Below, in pieces: positions 18,943 to 27,610 of a DNA stretch of 64,000 nucleotides. The notes below the pieces were generated by a model. That model was not told where the DNA came from and did not search any database. It saw only the letters and a program-made list of their open reading frames with translations. The stretch is from the NCBI RefSeq assembly GCF_024764775.1, contig NZ_JALIGC010000034.1, positions 124,001-188,000 of the forward strand, read 5' to 3'. The translations under genes and the position numbers were made by a program. The stretch is from Scandinavium manionii (GTDB taxonomy: Bacteria > Pseudomonadota > Gammaproteobacteria > Enterobacterales > Enterobacteriaceae). Each line of letters starts with the position of its first letter. The first letter of the stretch is position 1.

Positions 18943-19908
18943 ATGATGATTCAATCGCGTTTCCTGCGCATACTGGCCCTGTTGTCAGTCGTCGTAACTC
19001 TTGCCGCGGCCCTTCCCGCGCGCGCTAACACCTGGCCCCTTCCCCCGTCTGGCAGCCGCCTGGTGGGCGAAAACCGCTATCACGTCGTCGAAGACAACGG
19101 CGGTTCACTTGAGGCTATTGCCAAAAAATATAACGTCGGATTTTTGGCCCTGTTACAGGCGAACCCTGGCGTCGATCCGTATGTTCCGCGTGCGAGTAGC
19201 GTGTTGACTATCCCACTGCAAACCCTGCTCCCGGATGCCCCGCGCCAGGGCATGGTGATTAACCTCGCCGAGCTGCGTCTTTACTACTACCCGCCGGGTA
19301 AAAACAGCGTCACCATTTACCCGATTGGCATTGGCCAACTGGGCGGCACGACGCTCACCCCGGAAATGGTCACCACGGTGTCCGATAAACGAGCCAATCC
19401 AACCTGGACGCCGACGGCCAATATTCGTGCGCGTTATAAAGCGATGGGGATAAGTTTACCTGCGGTCGTGCCTGCCGGGCCGGAGAACCCGATGGGACAC
19501 CATGCGATCCGCCTTGCGGCGTACGGCGGTGTGTATCTGCTGCACGGCACGAATGCCGACTTCGGCATTGGGATGCGCGTGAGCTCTGGCTGTATTCGAC
19601 TGCGCGATGGCGATATCGAAACCCTGTTCAAACAGGTTACGCCGGGCACGAAAGTAAACATTATCAATACGCCAATTAAAGCATCCGTGGAGCCTGGCGG
19701 CGTGCATCTGGTGGAAGTTCATCAGCCGCTGTCGACGCACATTGATGACGATCCTAAGGTGTTGCCGATAAGCCTGAACAGTACGATGACGACATTCAAA
19801 GATTCGCTGCAGACCGATGCGCAGGTGATGGAGCATGCGATGGAGGTACGTTCCGGGATGCCGGTGAACGTCACCCGGCATGACGAACCGCCGGTTCAGA
19901 ATCTGTAA
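18943..19908 (+). CDS. ldtC: L,D-transpeptidase LdtC (YcfS)
   Basis: Periplasmic L,D-transpeptidase of about 321 residues that attaches Braun's lipoprotein to peptidoglycan. It has a signal peptide ending near LPARA, a LysM-type segment (YHVVEDNGGSLEAIAKKY), and the YkuD catalytic domain. The motif HGTNADFGIGMRVSSGC carries the nucleophile Cys217. A GTG three bases upstream (18940) and an ATG at 18946 are alternative starts. Ends in a strong terminator. Confidence 0.95.
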   Translation: MMIQSRFLRILALLSVVVTLAAALPARANTWPLPPSGSRLVGENRYHVVEDNGGSLEAIAKKYNVGFLALLQANPGVDPYVPRASSVLTIPLQTLLPDAPRQGMVINLAELRLYYYPPGKNSVTIYPIGIGQLGGTTLTPEMVTTVSDKRANPTWTPTANIRARYKAMGISLPAVVPAGPENPMGHHAIRLAAYGGVYLLHGTNADFGIGMRVSSGCIRLRDGDIETLFKQVTPGTKVNIINTPIKASVEPGGVHLVEVHQPLSTHIDDDPKVLPISLNSTMTTFKDSLQTDAQVMEHAMEVRSGMPVNVTRHDEPPVQNL

Positions 19909-19910
19909 TA

Positions 19911-19944
19911 AAAAAGACCGCGACAAACGTCGCGGTCTTTTTTT
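19911..19944 (+). terminator. ldtC terminator
   Basis: A perfect 12-bp stem, AAAGACCGCGAC/GTCGCGGTCTTT with an AAAC loop, is followed by a T-run. An A-run precedes it, so it could also act on the opposite strand. Confidence 0.92.
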
Positions 19945-19980
19945 GGCAGTGGCATTGCCGAGGGCTAAATAAGGAGGGCC

Positions 19981-20238
19981 TTATTTATAAATTACCGCAG
20001 TCCCGTGGAGGGTGTTTGGACCGGTAACTGAGGTAATACGGAATGATTTAGCACCCATCGCGTCGGCTTTCTGCGCCAGCTGGTCTTCCAGAGAGCCCAG
20101 ATTCGTGCCGGCATCAGCCGAAATCACACCCACTTTTTGTTGATCAACTGGGGTGGACTGCACTTCTACTGCAGCGAAGCTTGCGAATGACAGAGAACTC
20201 AGAACAGCGGCTACGGCCAGGGTTTTGATGCTTTTCAT
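19981..20238 (-). CDS. bhsA: Stress/copper-induced outer-membrane protein BhsA (YcfR)
   Basis: Small DUF1471 (YhcN/BhsA) protein, 85 residues as in E. coli, linked there to copper permeability, biofilm and multiple stresses. A signal peptide MKSIKTLAVAAVLSSLSFASFA is followed by the mature AVEVQS. The C-terminus RITSVTGPNTLHGTAVIYK is typical. An 8-bp hairpin AAATAAGG/CCTTATTT (19967-19986) covers the stop codon. Divergent from its likely repressor gene comR. Confidence 0.95.
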   Translation of the reverse strand: MKSIKTLAVAAVLSSLSFASFAAVEVQSTPVDQQKVGVISADAGTNLGSLEDQLAQKADAMGAKSFRITSVTGPNTLHGTAVIYK

Positions 20239-20311
20239 GATTTTTTTACCTATGCAGATGAATTGTCGCAGGTCGTTATTATTAACTTAACGATCGATAG
20301 GTAAAGAATAA

Positions 20312-20327
20312 TGTGATCTTTATCACA
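20312..20327. promoter_or_regulatory. CRP site in the bhsA-comR intergenic region
   Basis: TGTGATCTTTATCACA carries perfect TGTGA and TCACA half-sites of the CRP consensus. It lies 74 bases upstream of the bhsA start and 158 bases upstream of comR, so it could serve either gene. Confidence 0.7.
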
Positions 20328-20484
20328 CGTCAAATTATTTTTATAACGATGATTATATTAATAATATATGCCTTATTTTTCATAATGATATGATTATTTT
20401 ATTTTGTTCGACTGGGCGCTGGTTATGCAGCGTGTTTGTTTTTATAATGAAGGCTTAACACAACCACAGAGGTACAACGGCACC

Positions 20485-21123
20485 ATGACAACTGAAGTCG
20501 CAAGTTGCGTAAAAAAAAGCCGTGGCCGACCAAAAGTGTTCAACAGGGAAGTGGCGCTTGATAAGGCCATGACACTCTTCTGGCAACACGGCTATGAAGC
20601 CACATCGCTCTCGGATCTCGTCGAAGCGACGGGAGCAAAAGCGCCTACGCTGTATGCAGAGTTTGTAAATAAAGAAGGCTTGTTCCGGGCCGTTCTGGAC
20701 AGGTATATCTCGCGCTTTGCCGATAAGCACGAAGCCCAGTTATTCTGTGAAGAGAAATCTGTAGACGCTGCACTGTACGATTATTTCCGCGCGGTGGCGA
20801 CCTGCTTTACCAGTAAAGACACACCTGCGGGCTGCTTTATGATAAACACGTCCGCGACGCTTGCTGCGTCTTCAAAAGAGATAGCGCATACCATTAAGTC
20901 GCGTCATGCGATGCAGGAAAAAACGCTGTGTGAGTTTCTGACTCAACGTCAGTCTCGCGGGGAAATCCCGGCCGATAAGTCCATTAGCGACCTGGCGCAA
21001 TTCCTGAACTGTATTTTGCAAGGGATGTCGATCAGTGCCCGTGAAGGCGCCAGCCTTGATACGCTATTGCAGATTACCGACACCACTATGCGCCTGTGGC
21101 CACAGATGCTGAAAAGCAGCTGA
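20485..21123 (+). CDS. comR: TetR-family repressor ComR (YcfQ)
   Basis: TetR-family transcription factor of 212 residues; in E. coli ComR represses bhsA and is relieved by copper. The N-terminal helix-turn-helix (KAMTLFWQHGYEATSLSDLVEATGAKAPTLY, in segments around residues 28-60) is complete. The rest is a ligand-binding helical domain with cysteines at CFTSKDTPAGCF. The start at 20485 has AGAGG 10 bases upstream; the in-frame ATG at 20404 has no SD. Divergent from bhsA across an AT-rich 246-base region. Confidence 0.92.
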   Translation: MTTEVASCVKKSRGRPKVFNREVALDKAMTLFWQHGYEATSLSDLVEATGAKAPTLYAEFVNKEGLFRAVLDRYISRFADKHEAQLFCEEKSVDAALYDYFRAVATCFTSKDTPAGCFMINTSATLAASSKEIAHTIKSRHAMQEKTLCEFLTQRQSRGEIPADKSISDLAQFLNCILQGMSISAREGASLDTLLQITDTTMRLWPQMLKSS

Positions 21124-21132
21124 CAAATGTCA

Positions 21133-21168
21133 TAAAAAAAGCCCTTCAGCCTGAGCGATTGAAGGGCT
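21133..21168 (-). terminator. ycfJ terminator
   Basis: AGCCCTTCA/TGAAGGGCT forms a 9-bp stem with an 11-base loop. On the minus strand it is followed by a run of seven Ts, so it ends ycfJ. It lies between the convergent genes comR and ycfJ. Confidence 0.88.
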
Positions 21169-21192
21169 AATCAAAACGAACGAAACGCTTTT

Positions 21193-21732
21193 TTACGTTT
21201 TGTTATTCAGAACCAGCTGACCATTGTTATCGAGTGGGATCTGAGAGCCAGGATCTTTATCCATACGGATTTTCCCCTGCTGATCGCCAATTTTGTAGGT
21301 CACGTCGTAACCCAACATTTTGTCAGACTTGTCATATACCGTTTTGCAGCGTTGCTGCGTCGAGGTGTAGGTATCGTTATTCTGCATTGAGCCCTGGATT
21401 TGGTTCCCGGCGTAACCACCACCCAATGCACCCGCCACGGTAGCGACATCTTTCCCGCGACCACCACCAAACTGATGGCCAATTACCCCACCTGCTACCG
21501 CACCCAGCACAGAACCCGCTATGCGGTTCTCATCCTGGACCGGACGTCGATGCGTGACCGCAACGTTACGGCACTCCTGACGCGGCGTTTTCACGCTCTC
21601 TTTGATCGGGGTTGCAGAAATGACCTGCGCATACTGCGGGCCACGGTCGAATACGTTCAGACTAGCGACTGCCGCCACGCCCAGCGCAGCAGCTACGCCA
21701 ATCCCTATACCCGCCAACATAGATTTATTCAC
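21193..21732 (-). CDS. ycfJ: Glycine-zipper surface-antigen-family protein YcfJ
   Basis: 179 residues, as in E. coli. An N-terminal hydrophobic helix is followed by a glycine-zipper segment of the rickettsial 17-kDa antigen type (GSVLGAVAGGVIGHQFGGG, ALGGGYAGNQIQG). Translation starts at GTG, supported by AAGGAGG seven bases upstream. Likely an envelope protein of unknown function; in E. coli it is reported to affect biofilm. Confidence 0.93.
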   Translation of the reverse strand: MNKSMLAGIGIGVAAALGVAAVASLNVFDRGPQYAQVISATPIKESVKTPRQECRNVAVTHRRPVQDENRIAGSVLGAVAGGVIGHQFGGGRGKDVATVAGALGGGYAGNQIQGSMQNNDTYTSTQQRCKTVYDKSDKMLGYDVTYKIGDQQGKIRMDKDPGSQIPLDNNGQLVLNNKT

Positions 21733-21859
21733 GGGAGTTCCTCCTTTGTTGCTGTTGGTAACAATTTTGCTATCTGAAAGTAAATGCGGATATAAGAATT
21801 GGGATCAAAAAAAGAGGTTTTTCGGGGGGAAAGCGCGGGATTCGGAGAAGTCTGAACAA

Positions 21860-21924
21860 GCCCGATGGCGCTACGCTTATCGGGCCTACAGATGTAGGCC
21901 TGCAAGTGTAGCGCCGCCGGGCGC
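21860..21924. repeat. Paired REP (BIME-like) element
   Basis: GCCCGATGGCGCTACGCTTA and the following TCGGGCCTACA form a typical REP unit. It is followed by a second unit in opposite orientation (TGTAGGCCTGCAAGTGTAGC), joined by GCCTACA-gat-TGTAGGC. Located just downstream of ndh. Confidence 0.75.
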
Positions 21925-21932
21925 TTTAAAAC

Positions 21933-23237
21933 TTAGTGCAGTTTCAGACGCGGGCGGATCACCCGGTTAATACTGCCGACCAGCATCATCAGCCCGGTTT
22001 TGAAATAACCGTGCAGTGCAATCTGGTGCATACGGTACAGCGAGATGTAAACGAAGCGCGCGATACGCCCTTCTACCATCATCGAGCCACGCATCAGGTT
22101 ACCCATCAGGCTACCGACCGTGGAGTAGTTCGACAGAGAGACCAGTGAGCCGTGATCTTTATAGATGTACGACTTCAGCGGCTTGTCTTTGGTCTGCGCC
22201 AGAATGTTGTGCAGCGCCAGGCTTGCCATCTGATGCGCAGCCTGCGCACGCGGAGGCACAAAGCCGCCTTCCGGACGTGCGCAGGACGCGCAGTCACCGA
22301 TGGCATAGATATCTGCATCACGAGTAGTCTGCAGCGTTGGCTCTACCACCAGCTGATTGATACGGTTGGTTTCAAGCCCGCCAATATCTTTCATGAAATC
22401 TGGCGCTTTGATGCCTGCCGCCCACACCATCAAGTCTGCATTGATATATTCGCCGTCTTTGGTATGCAGACCGCCTGCATCGGCGCTGGTGACCATCGTC
22501 TGGGTCAGAACACGCACGCCCATTTTGGTCAGCTCGCTGTGCGCGGCGCTGGAAATGCGCGGCGGCAGCGCAGGCAGAATACGTTCGCCCGCTTCCACCA
22601 GCGTGACGTTCAGCGCGTCGTTAGTCAGGCCTTTGTAGCCGTAGCTGTGCAGCTGTTTCACCGCGTTGTGCAGCTCTGCAGACAGCTCAACGCCGGTCGC
22701 TCCGCCGCCAACAATAGCGATGTTAACTTTACCGTTCGCGCCCAGGTTGCTGGAGTGCTTCAGGAATAGGTTCAGCATTTCCTGGTGGAAACGACGCGCC
22801 TGATGCGGGTTGTCGAGGAAAATGCAGTTTTCCTTCACGCCCGGGGTATTAAAATCATTGGAGGTACTGCCCAGCGCCATCACCAGCGTGTCGTACGGCA
22901 GCTTGCGCTCAGGCACCAGCAGCTCGCCCTTTTCGTCGCGCAACTCCGCCAGCGTCAGCGTTTTGGTCTCACGGTTAATGTCCACCACGGAACCGAGCTG
23001 GAACTGGAAATGATGGTTCCGCGCATGGGCCAGATAGCTCAATGCATCGACACCTTCATCTAGTGAACCGGTTGCTACTTCGTGCAGCAGCGGTTTCCAC
23101 AAATGGCTGTGGTTTCTGTCCACCAGCGTAATTTTCGCTTTTTTGCCACGGCCAAGCTTTCTACCCAGTTGAGTAGCCAGCTCCAGCCCGCCGGCACCAC
23201 CACCCACAATCACAATCTTTTTCAATGGCGTAGTCAA
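21933..23237 (-). CDS. ndh: NADH dehydrogenase II
   Basis: Single-subunit, non-proton-pumping NADH:ubiquinone oxidoreductase at the inner membrane, 434 residues as in E. coli. It has two dinucleotide-binding motifs, VGGGAGGLELA (FAD) and VGGGATGVELS (NADH), and a C-terminal amphipathic membrane anchor. The start codon is TTG, with AGGGGG just upstream, as reported for E. coli ndh. A perfect FNR box lies upstream (23372-23385), consistent with anaerobic repression. Confidence 0.96.
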   Translation of the reverse strand: MTTPLKKIVIVGGGAGGLELATQLGRKLGRGKKAKITLVDRNHSHLWKPLLHEVATGSLDEGVDALSYLAHARNHHFQFQLGSVVDINRETKTLTLAELRDEKGELLVPERKLPYDTLVMALGSTSNDFNTPGVKENCIFLDNPHQARRFHQEMLNLFLKHSSNLGANGKVNIAIVGGGATGVELSAELHNAVKQLHSYGYKGLTNDALNVTLVEAGERILPALPPRISSAAHSELTKMGVRVLTQTMVTSADAGGLHTKDGEYINADLMVWAAGIKAPDFMKDIGGLETNRINQLVVEPTLQTTRDADIYAIGDCASCARPEGGFVPPRAQAAHQMASLALHNILAQTKDKPLKSYIYKDHGSLVSLSNYSTVGSLMGNLMRGSMMVEGRIARFVYISLYRMHQIALHGYFKTGLMMLVGSINRVIRPRLKLH

Positions 23238-23371
23238 CGTGACCCCCTAAATTATTAACCAATTGTTAATTAAAAGTTATGAAAATAGCCTTTAATTAAC
23301 AACAAGTTAGATGCATTAAATCTGACAATAATGTGAAGAATATCACGCGAGGTGCATTGGTCATACCAAAA

Positions 23372-23385
23372 TTGATATTAATCAA
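23372..23385. promoter_or_regulatory. FNR box upstream of ndh
   Basis: TTGATATTAATCAA is a perfect match to the FNR consensus TTGAT-N4-ATCAA. It lies 135 bases before the ndh start, consistent with one of the FNR repressor sites known at E. coli ndh. Confidence 0.85.
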
Positions 23386-23433
23386 GTTTTCCCGCCCAAA
23401 AGTTGAGCAAGTGTAGTTGATGCGGGCGAGTTT

Positions 23434-23465
23434 GTAGGCCTGGCGAACGCGATGCCACCAGGCCC
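23434..23465. repeat. REP-like hairpin downstream of ycfP
   Basis: GTAGGCCTGGCGAACGC and GATGCCACCAGGCC form an imperfect REP-type stem-loop just after the ycfP stop. Confidence 0.6.
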
Positions 23466-23474
23466 GGAGCGGGA

Positions 23475-24017
23475 TTAGCCGAGGGTTTTGAACGCTTTGA
23501 TGCGCTGCAGATGCGGGGAAATATTCTTGAATTTATGGGTCTGTACTTCGTCCCAGATTATTTCGTAGTAATGATGCAACTCTTCGGCTGTACGCTGGCT
23601 GTTCAGCGCCTCATCCTGACGAGAGAGGATAACCAGGCAGCGATCCCGGTTCTTCTCGCGGAAGTTGCTGACGCATTTCGTGCCAATGTCCGCATACTCT
23701 TCCGGGCGGTCAATCTTGCCGTCCATGTTCTCATGCGGGAACAGGTTCGGGTTGAAGATTACCTGGCGCATATCGCACAGGAAACCGATGCGTTCGGCCC
23801 AGTAACCACCAAGTCCTACGCCGCAAATTAGCGGGCGGTCGTCAGCGTTGAGCTGCAACATTTTGTCCACCTCTTTCAGCAAATGCTGCATGTCATGCTT
23901 CGGGTGAAGCGTGCTGTAGCTAATCAGGCGAACATCCGGGTCAATGAACTGCAGCTGCAGCACCTTCTCGTGATTTCCCGGGCTGTTTGAGTCGAAACCG
24001 TGCAAATAAATAATCAT
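23475..24017 (-). CDS. ycfP: YcfP (UPF0227) alpha/beta-hydrolase-like protein
   Basis: 180 residues as in E. coli. The N-terminus MIIYLHGFDSNSPGNHEK is that of an alpha/beta-hydrolase fold with the oxyanion HGF segment. GVGLGG replaces the usual nucleophile elbow GxSxG, so catalytic activity is doubtful. No characterised function is known to me. It is downstream of nagZ in the run hinT-ycfL-lpoB-thiK-nagZ-ycfP. Confidence 0.93.
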   Translation of the reverse strand: MIIYLHGFDSNSPGNHEKVLQLQFIDPDVRLISYSTLHPKHDMQHLLKEVDKMLQLNADDRPLICGVGLGGYWAERIGFLCDMRQVIFNPNLFPHENMDGKIDRPEEYADIGTKCVSNFREKNRDRCLVILSRQDEALNSQRTAEELHHYYEIIWDEVQTHKFKNISPHLQRIKAFKTLG

Positions 24018-24053
24018 GACATCCTCACAACACTGCCAATCCCGTTCGGGAGG

Positions 24054-25079
24054 TTAAAGAGCGGCTTTATGGGCCTGCCAGCGCTCGTGCAGTTCATTTA
24101 GCTGCGCACTAACCGTCTTCCAGCGAGCGGAATCCCTCAGCTCCTGACGGGTAAATGAACCTTTATGATACAATTTTGTAACACGCTCTGCTTTGATCGG
24201 CGACAGGTTATCCAGCACGCTGACCGCGCCTTTACGATTATTGCAGACCAGGATCATATCGCAACCTGCGTCCAGTGATGCCTGACCGCGTTCCGCATAG
24301 CTCCCCATGATAGCCGCGCCTTCCATCGACAGATCGTCGGAGAAAATCACCCCATCAAACCCGAGTTCGCCACGCAGCACGGTTTTCAGCCAATGCGGTG
24401 AACCGCTGGCCGGACGTGGGTTGACGTCGCTGTAAATTACATGCGCAGGCATGATGGCATCGAGACGATTTTCGGTAATAAGCGTCTGGAATACCGCCAT
24501 GTCTTTAGCGCGAATTTCGGCTTCTGAGCGCGGGTCCTGTGGCGTTTCTTTATGGGAATCAGCCGTTACCGCACCGTGCCCCGGGAAATGTTTACCGGTG
24601 GTTTTCATGCCAGCATCATGCATGCCGTCAATGAACTGGCGCGCCATCGCCAGCGCTTTATGTGGGTCGGCGTGGTAAGAACGTTCGCCAATCGCCGCGC
24701 TGATGTGGCCGACGTCGAGCACCGGGGCGAAGCTGATGTCGATATCCATCGCAATCATTTCTGAGGCCATCAGCCAGCCTGCAGCTTTCGCCAGCTCACC
24801 GCCCTGCTCCAGCCCTAGCAATTCTGCGAATGACTGCGCGGCCGGCAATTGCGTGAACCCTTCGCGGAAGCGCTGCACGCGTCCACCTTCCTGATCCACC
24901 GCGACGACGAGGTGATTTTTGGACGCACCGCGGATCTGGCGGACCAGCTCACGCAGCTGCGCCGGATCGTGGTAGTTCCGGGTGAACAGGATAAGCCCCC
25001 CCACCAGCGGATGCGCCAGAATGTCCCGCTCTTCAGCATCCAGCTCATACCCTTCAACGTCTAACATCACTGGGCCCAC
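24054..25079 (-). CDS. nagZ: Beta-N-acetylhexosaminidase NagZ
   Basis: Cytosolic GH3 enzyme of 341 residues that removes GlcNAc from anhydro-muropeptides in peptidoglycan recycling. In species with inducible AmpC it thereby sets beta-lactamase induction. It has the catalytic HFPGHG loop with TADSH and the nucleophile aspartate in GFDGVIFSDDLSM. The product GlcNAc can be phosphorylated by NagK, encoded about 14 kb away. Confidence 0.97.
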   Translation of the reverse strand: MGPVMLDVEGYELDAEERDILAHPLVGGLILFTRNYHDPAQLRELVRQIRGASKNHLVVAVDQEGGRVQRFREGFTQLPAAQSFAELLGLEQGGELAKAAGWLMASEMIAMDIDISFAPVLDVGHISAAIGERSYHADPHKALAMARQFIDGMHDAGMKTTGKHFPGHGAVTADSHKETPQDPRSEAEIRAKDMAVFQTLITENRLDAIMPAHVIYSDVNPRPASGSPHWLKTVLRGELGFDGVIFSDDLSMEGAAIMGSYAERGQASLDAGCDMILVCNNRKGAVSVLDNLSPIKAERVTKLYHKGSFTRQELRDSARWKTVSAQLNELHERWQAHKAAL

Positions 25080-25090
25080 ATTTTCCTCTC

Positions 25091-25915
25091 TTATCCTTTA
25101 TGCGAAAACTGGCGCCAGCCTTCATCGGCAAGCGCAATAAATTGTTGGTCGCCGGTCTGCTGCCAGCGATATTCATACCAGGTGATCATGAGCATCTGGA
25201 TCCACGACTGCCAGCGGTTAACCTGCTGCGCCAGACGTGCTTCATCAAGATGCGCAGCCTGCGCGTAGGCCGCGATAAGTTCCGAACGCTGCACCTGGTT
25301 TTGTGTCCACACCGCTGCCAGTTCAAGTGCGACATCGCCGTCAGCGGCATATTCCCAGTCAATCAGCCGAAGTCCCGCTGGCGTGTCGATGATGTTGCCC
25401 GCATGGACATCCATATGCAACGGTGCCAGTCGCAGAGGCTGCGGTTCGCCCTGCTGATGCAGGCGCTTCAGGGTACGTAGCCAGTGCGGCGTGCGACGTA
25501 ACGGGCTGCTGAACTGCCAGTAGCGTTCAAGCAACGGCCACAGTGAAACCCGCCAGCCGAAGTTTTTTTGCTGGTGCAAATGATACAACAGCGCCGCGGT
25601 GACGTGGGAATTCGGGAGTGTGGGCACGCTCGCACCTTCGAGATATTCAACCGCCATCCAGCCAGGAAAATAGCCGAGTGGCTGTGGCGCAAGCGTCGCA
25701 GGCAGGGCGCGAAGCGCGCGAAATTGACGCCGGAAGTGAAAATCAGGGGCTGACGGATCGTGATGCTTGCGCAAAACGATGCAATGCCCCTGACGTTCGA
25801 TAATGCAGCTTCCCCCGCTCAGCCCCACGGGAGTGGAGTGAGCCTGGGGTTGATAGCCGGGAAAATAGCGTGACAGACAGTCGTCACGCGAAAGATTACT
25901 GTTGCGCAACCGCAC
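25091..25915 (-). CDS. thiK: Thiamine kinase
   Basis: Aminoglycoside-phosphotransferase-fold kinase of 274 residues (as in E. coli) that phosphorylates thiamine to thiamine monophosphate in salvage. The Brenner-type motif PLHMDVHAGNII carries the catalytic Asp, and LIDWEYA the metal-binding Asp. The GTG start at 25915 lies inside lpoB, giving a 20-base overlap. A TTG two codons later is an alternative start. Confidence 0.9.
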   Translation of the reverse strand: MRLRNSNLSRDDCLSRYFPGYQPQAHSTPVGLSGGSCIIERQGHCIVLRKHHDPSAPDFHFRRQFRALRALPATLAPQPLGYFPGWMAVEYLEGASVPTLPNSHVTAALLYHLHQQKNFGWRVSLWPLLERYWQFSSPLRRTPHWLRTLKRLHQQGEPQPLRLAPLHMDVHAGNIIDTPAGLRLIDWEYAADGDVALELAAVWTQNQVQRSELIAAYAQAAHLDEARLAQQVNRWQSWIQMLMITWYEYRWQQTGDQQFIALADEGWRQFSHKG

Positions 25916-26537
25916 CTTTACCTGACCAGAGGATCTCGCCCGACTGGACCATCATCAGCTGCATGGAAAGCGTTGGCGTGTTGACGTTGCCGGTCGCGTT
26001 GGAATACAGCACGTAGGCCGCCCCAACGGTACGTGCCAGGCCCATCGCTTTATTGCGTGAACCCAGGCTGTCCTGTGGGGAAAGTCCCAGCTGCTGTTTA
26101 GCCACTGCAAGCTGTTGCGAGGAAACAAGAGTAAATTTGTTGTTCCCTTTCAGCGCATTACTAATCGCTGCGGTGGCTTCGGTGGTATTCAGCGAACCGT
26201 TGGTGCGGTTGTTGACGTTATCGACCATCAGCACGCTGCCTGCCGTTACGCCATCTGCCTGTAGCATTTTGCCCACCAGCGGTTGTGCGGCGCTGTTCCA
26301 GTCGTAATGACGTACGCGCGGCGCAGGTTGTTCTGGCTGTGCAGTGCTGTTATCAATCGGGCCAGGCTGCACCGGAATCGTTGGAACCACCGGCACGGTA
26401 GTCGGTGGTTGTGTCTGTGGCTGTTCTGGCGTTGGTTTGGCTTCTTCAACCGGGGCGGGCTTTTCACGTTGCGCCACACAACCGGACAGGAAGATAGCCA
26501 CGGCTGCGATAAACGCATAGCGACTCAGTTTATTCAT
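25896..26537 (-). CDS. lpoB: Penicillin-binding protein activator LpoB
   Basis: Outer-membrane lipoprotein that crosses the periplasm to activate PBP1B. 213 residues from the MNKLSRYAF start. The lipobox LSGC is followed by a long Pro/Gln/Glu-rich linker (about 25-75), then the globular LpoB domain from DWNSAAQPLVGKML to the C-terminal GAVAQQ. An in-frame start 18 bases upstream is possible but would lengthen the signal peptide. Part of the hinT-ycfL-lpoB-thiK-nagZ run. Confidence 0.95.
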   Translation of the reverse strand: MNKLSRYAFIAAVAIFLSGCVAQREKPAPVEEAKPTPEQPQTQPPTTVPVVPTIPVQPGPIDNSTAQPEQPAPRVRHYDWNSAAQPLVGKMLQADGVTAGSVLMVDNVNNRTNGSLNTTEATAAISNALKGNNKFTLVSSQQLAVAKQQLGLSPQDSLGSRNKAMGLARTVGAAYVLYSNATGNVNTPTLSMQLMMVQSGEILWSGKGAVAQQ

Positions 26538-26551
26538 TACTTTTTTACCCC

Positions 26552-26926
26552 TCAAAGATAAAGATAAAGCCGGACTTTATGCGCACCCAGACTGTTTGCG
26601 CTGCCGTAAAGTTTGACCGAGGACTGTGCTGGAATGGTCACCTCACGCGGTGCTTCCAGCGGATGCATTTCCAGTCCTCTGGCGTCGTACCAGTAAAAAC
26701 GATAGTGAACGGTGACAGGCGTGCTCCGCTCGTTATAGAGCTGTGACGACGCGGTCGCCTGGATTTCGGAGGTGGTGAGTTCAGGTTTGTCGGCGCTAAT
26801 ACCGGCGGCCAGAACATTGGCCTCCATGACCAGCGTTTGTTGTTCGCCCACCGGGATCTCCGGGTGCGACCCACAGCCCGCCAATAGCATCGCCGTCAGC
26901 AGAGCAGCAATTCGGCCACCTTTCAT
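26552..26926 (-). CDS. ycfL: YcfL family lipoprotein
   Basis: 124-residue lipoprotein (E. coli 125) with signal peptide MKGGRIAALLTAMLLAGC and lipobox LAGC. A single DUF1425 domain (VTVHYRFYWYDARGLEMHP) follows. Function is unknown; its place directly upstream of lpoB suggests an envelope role. Longer readings run into hinT and lack a signal peptide. Confidence 0.92.
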   Translation of the reverse strand: MKGGRIAALLTAMLLAGCGSHPEIPVGEQQTLVMEANVLAAGISADKPELTTSEIQATASSQLYNERSTPVTVHYRFYWYDARGLEMHPLEAPREVTIPAQSSVKLYGSANSLGAHKVRLYLYL

Positions 26927-26930
26927 TTCA

Positions 26931-27287
26931 TTATCCTTTATGCGCAAGCATTGGACCCAATGGACGGCCACCCAGCAGATGCATATGAATATGATAGACC
27001 TCTTGCCCGCCGTGGCGATTGCAGTTGACCATCAGGCGATAGCCGTCTTCAGCAATCCCTTCCGCTTCGGCAATTTTCGCCGCGACCGTGAACATGCGCC
27101 CTAACGCCAGCTCATGCTCAGCAGAAACCTCATTAACAGTGGGGACCAGAACGTTGGGAATAATCAAAATATGGGTCGGCGCCTGGGGAGAGATATCACG
27201 AAAAGCAGTCACCAGATCATCCTGAAAAACAATGTCCGCCGGAATTTCGCGACGAATAATTTTGCTGAAAATCGTTTCTTCTGCCAT
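26931..27287 (-). CDS. hinT: HinT purine nucleoside phosphoramidase
   Basis: Histidine-triad hydrolase of 118 residues that cleaves adenosine phosphoramidates, including AMP-lysine. The triad HIHMH is near residue 100. The N-terminus MAEETIFSKIIRREIPADIV matches E. coli. It ends HKG, one residue shorter than E. coli. First gene of the run toward ycfP; the start at 27287 has AAGGAACA about 7 bases upstream. Confidence 0.95.
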   Translation of the reverse strand: MAEETIFSKIIRREIPADIVFQDDLVTAFRDISPQAPTHILIIPNVLVPTVNEVSAEHELALGRMFTVAAKIAEAEGIAEDGYRLMVNCNRHGGQEVYHIHMHLLGGRPLGPMLAHKG

Positions 27288-27610
27288 GGCGTGTTCCTTT
27301 TTATTGATTACCGTGCGGTATCGTTTATTCACCCCTGCATCCGGAAGTGCGATGCGGATAACAACGTAAGAGTATGAGCGACTTAGTTCCCCTCTTTCAA
27401 CCCGATCCCTCGTTTTTCTTACTCATTCCTGGATTTAGCGCTGGATGCTTGAGCACTGCCGTTTAATCCCTCGCGACATTGCATTTTAAAACAAAGTTTC
27501 AGATGCCCACTTACATTTGTTTACAGCGATAATATGAATGCGTATATTTCGCATTTGCATTTCCATGCAATACCACTGCGCCTATAACAACAGACAACAT
27601 AAGGGTTACG
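27288..27610. promoter_or_regulatory. hinT-fhuE divergent intergenic region
   Basis: About 320 bases without a gene. The hinT-proximal part holds no motif I can name. The fhuE-proximal part holds its promoter and a Fur-box-like sequence. Nothing looks coding in between. Confidence 0.6.
27520..27548 (+). promoter_or_regulatory. fhuE promoter with Fur-box-like spacer
   Basis: TTTACA (27520-27525) and TATATT (27543-27548) are separated by 17 bases. GATAATATGAATGCGTATA (27528-27546) matches 12 of 19 positions of the Fur consensus and lies across the spacer and -10. An inverted repeat AATGCG/CGCATT (27537-27555) overlaps it. Iron repression is expected from the gene's role. Confidence 0.6.
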
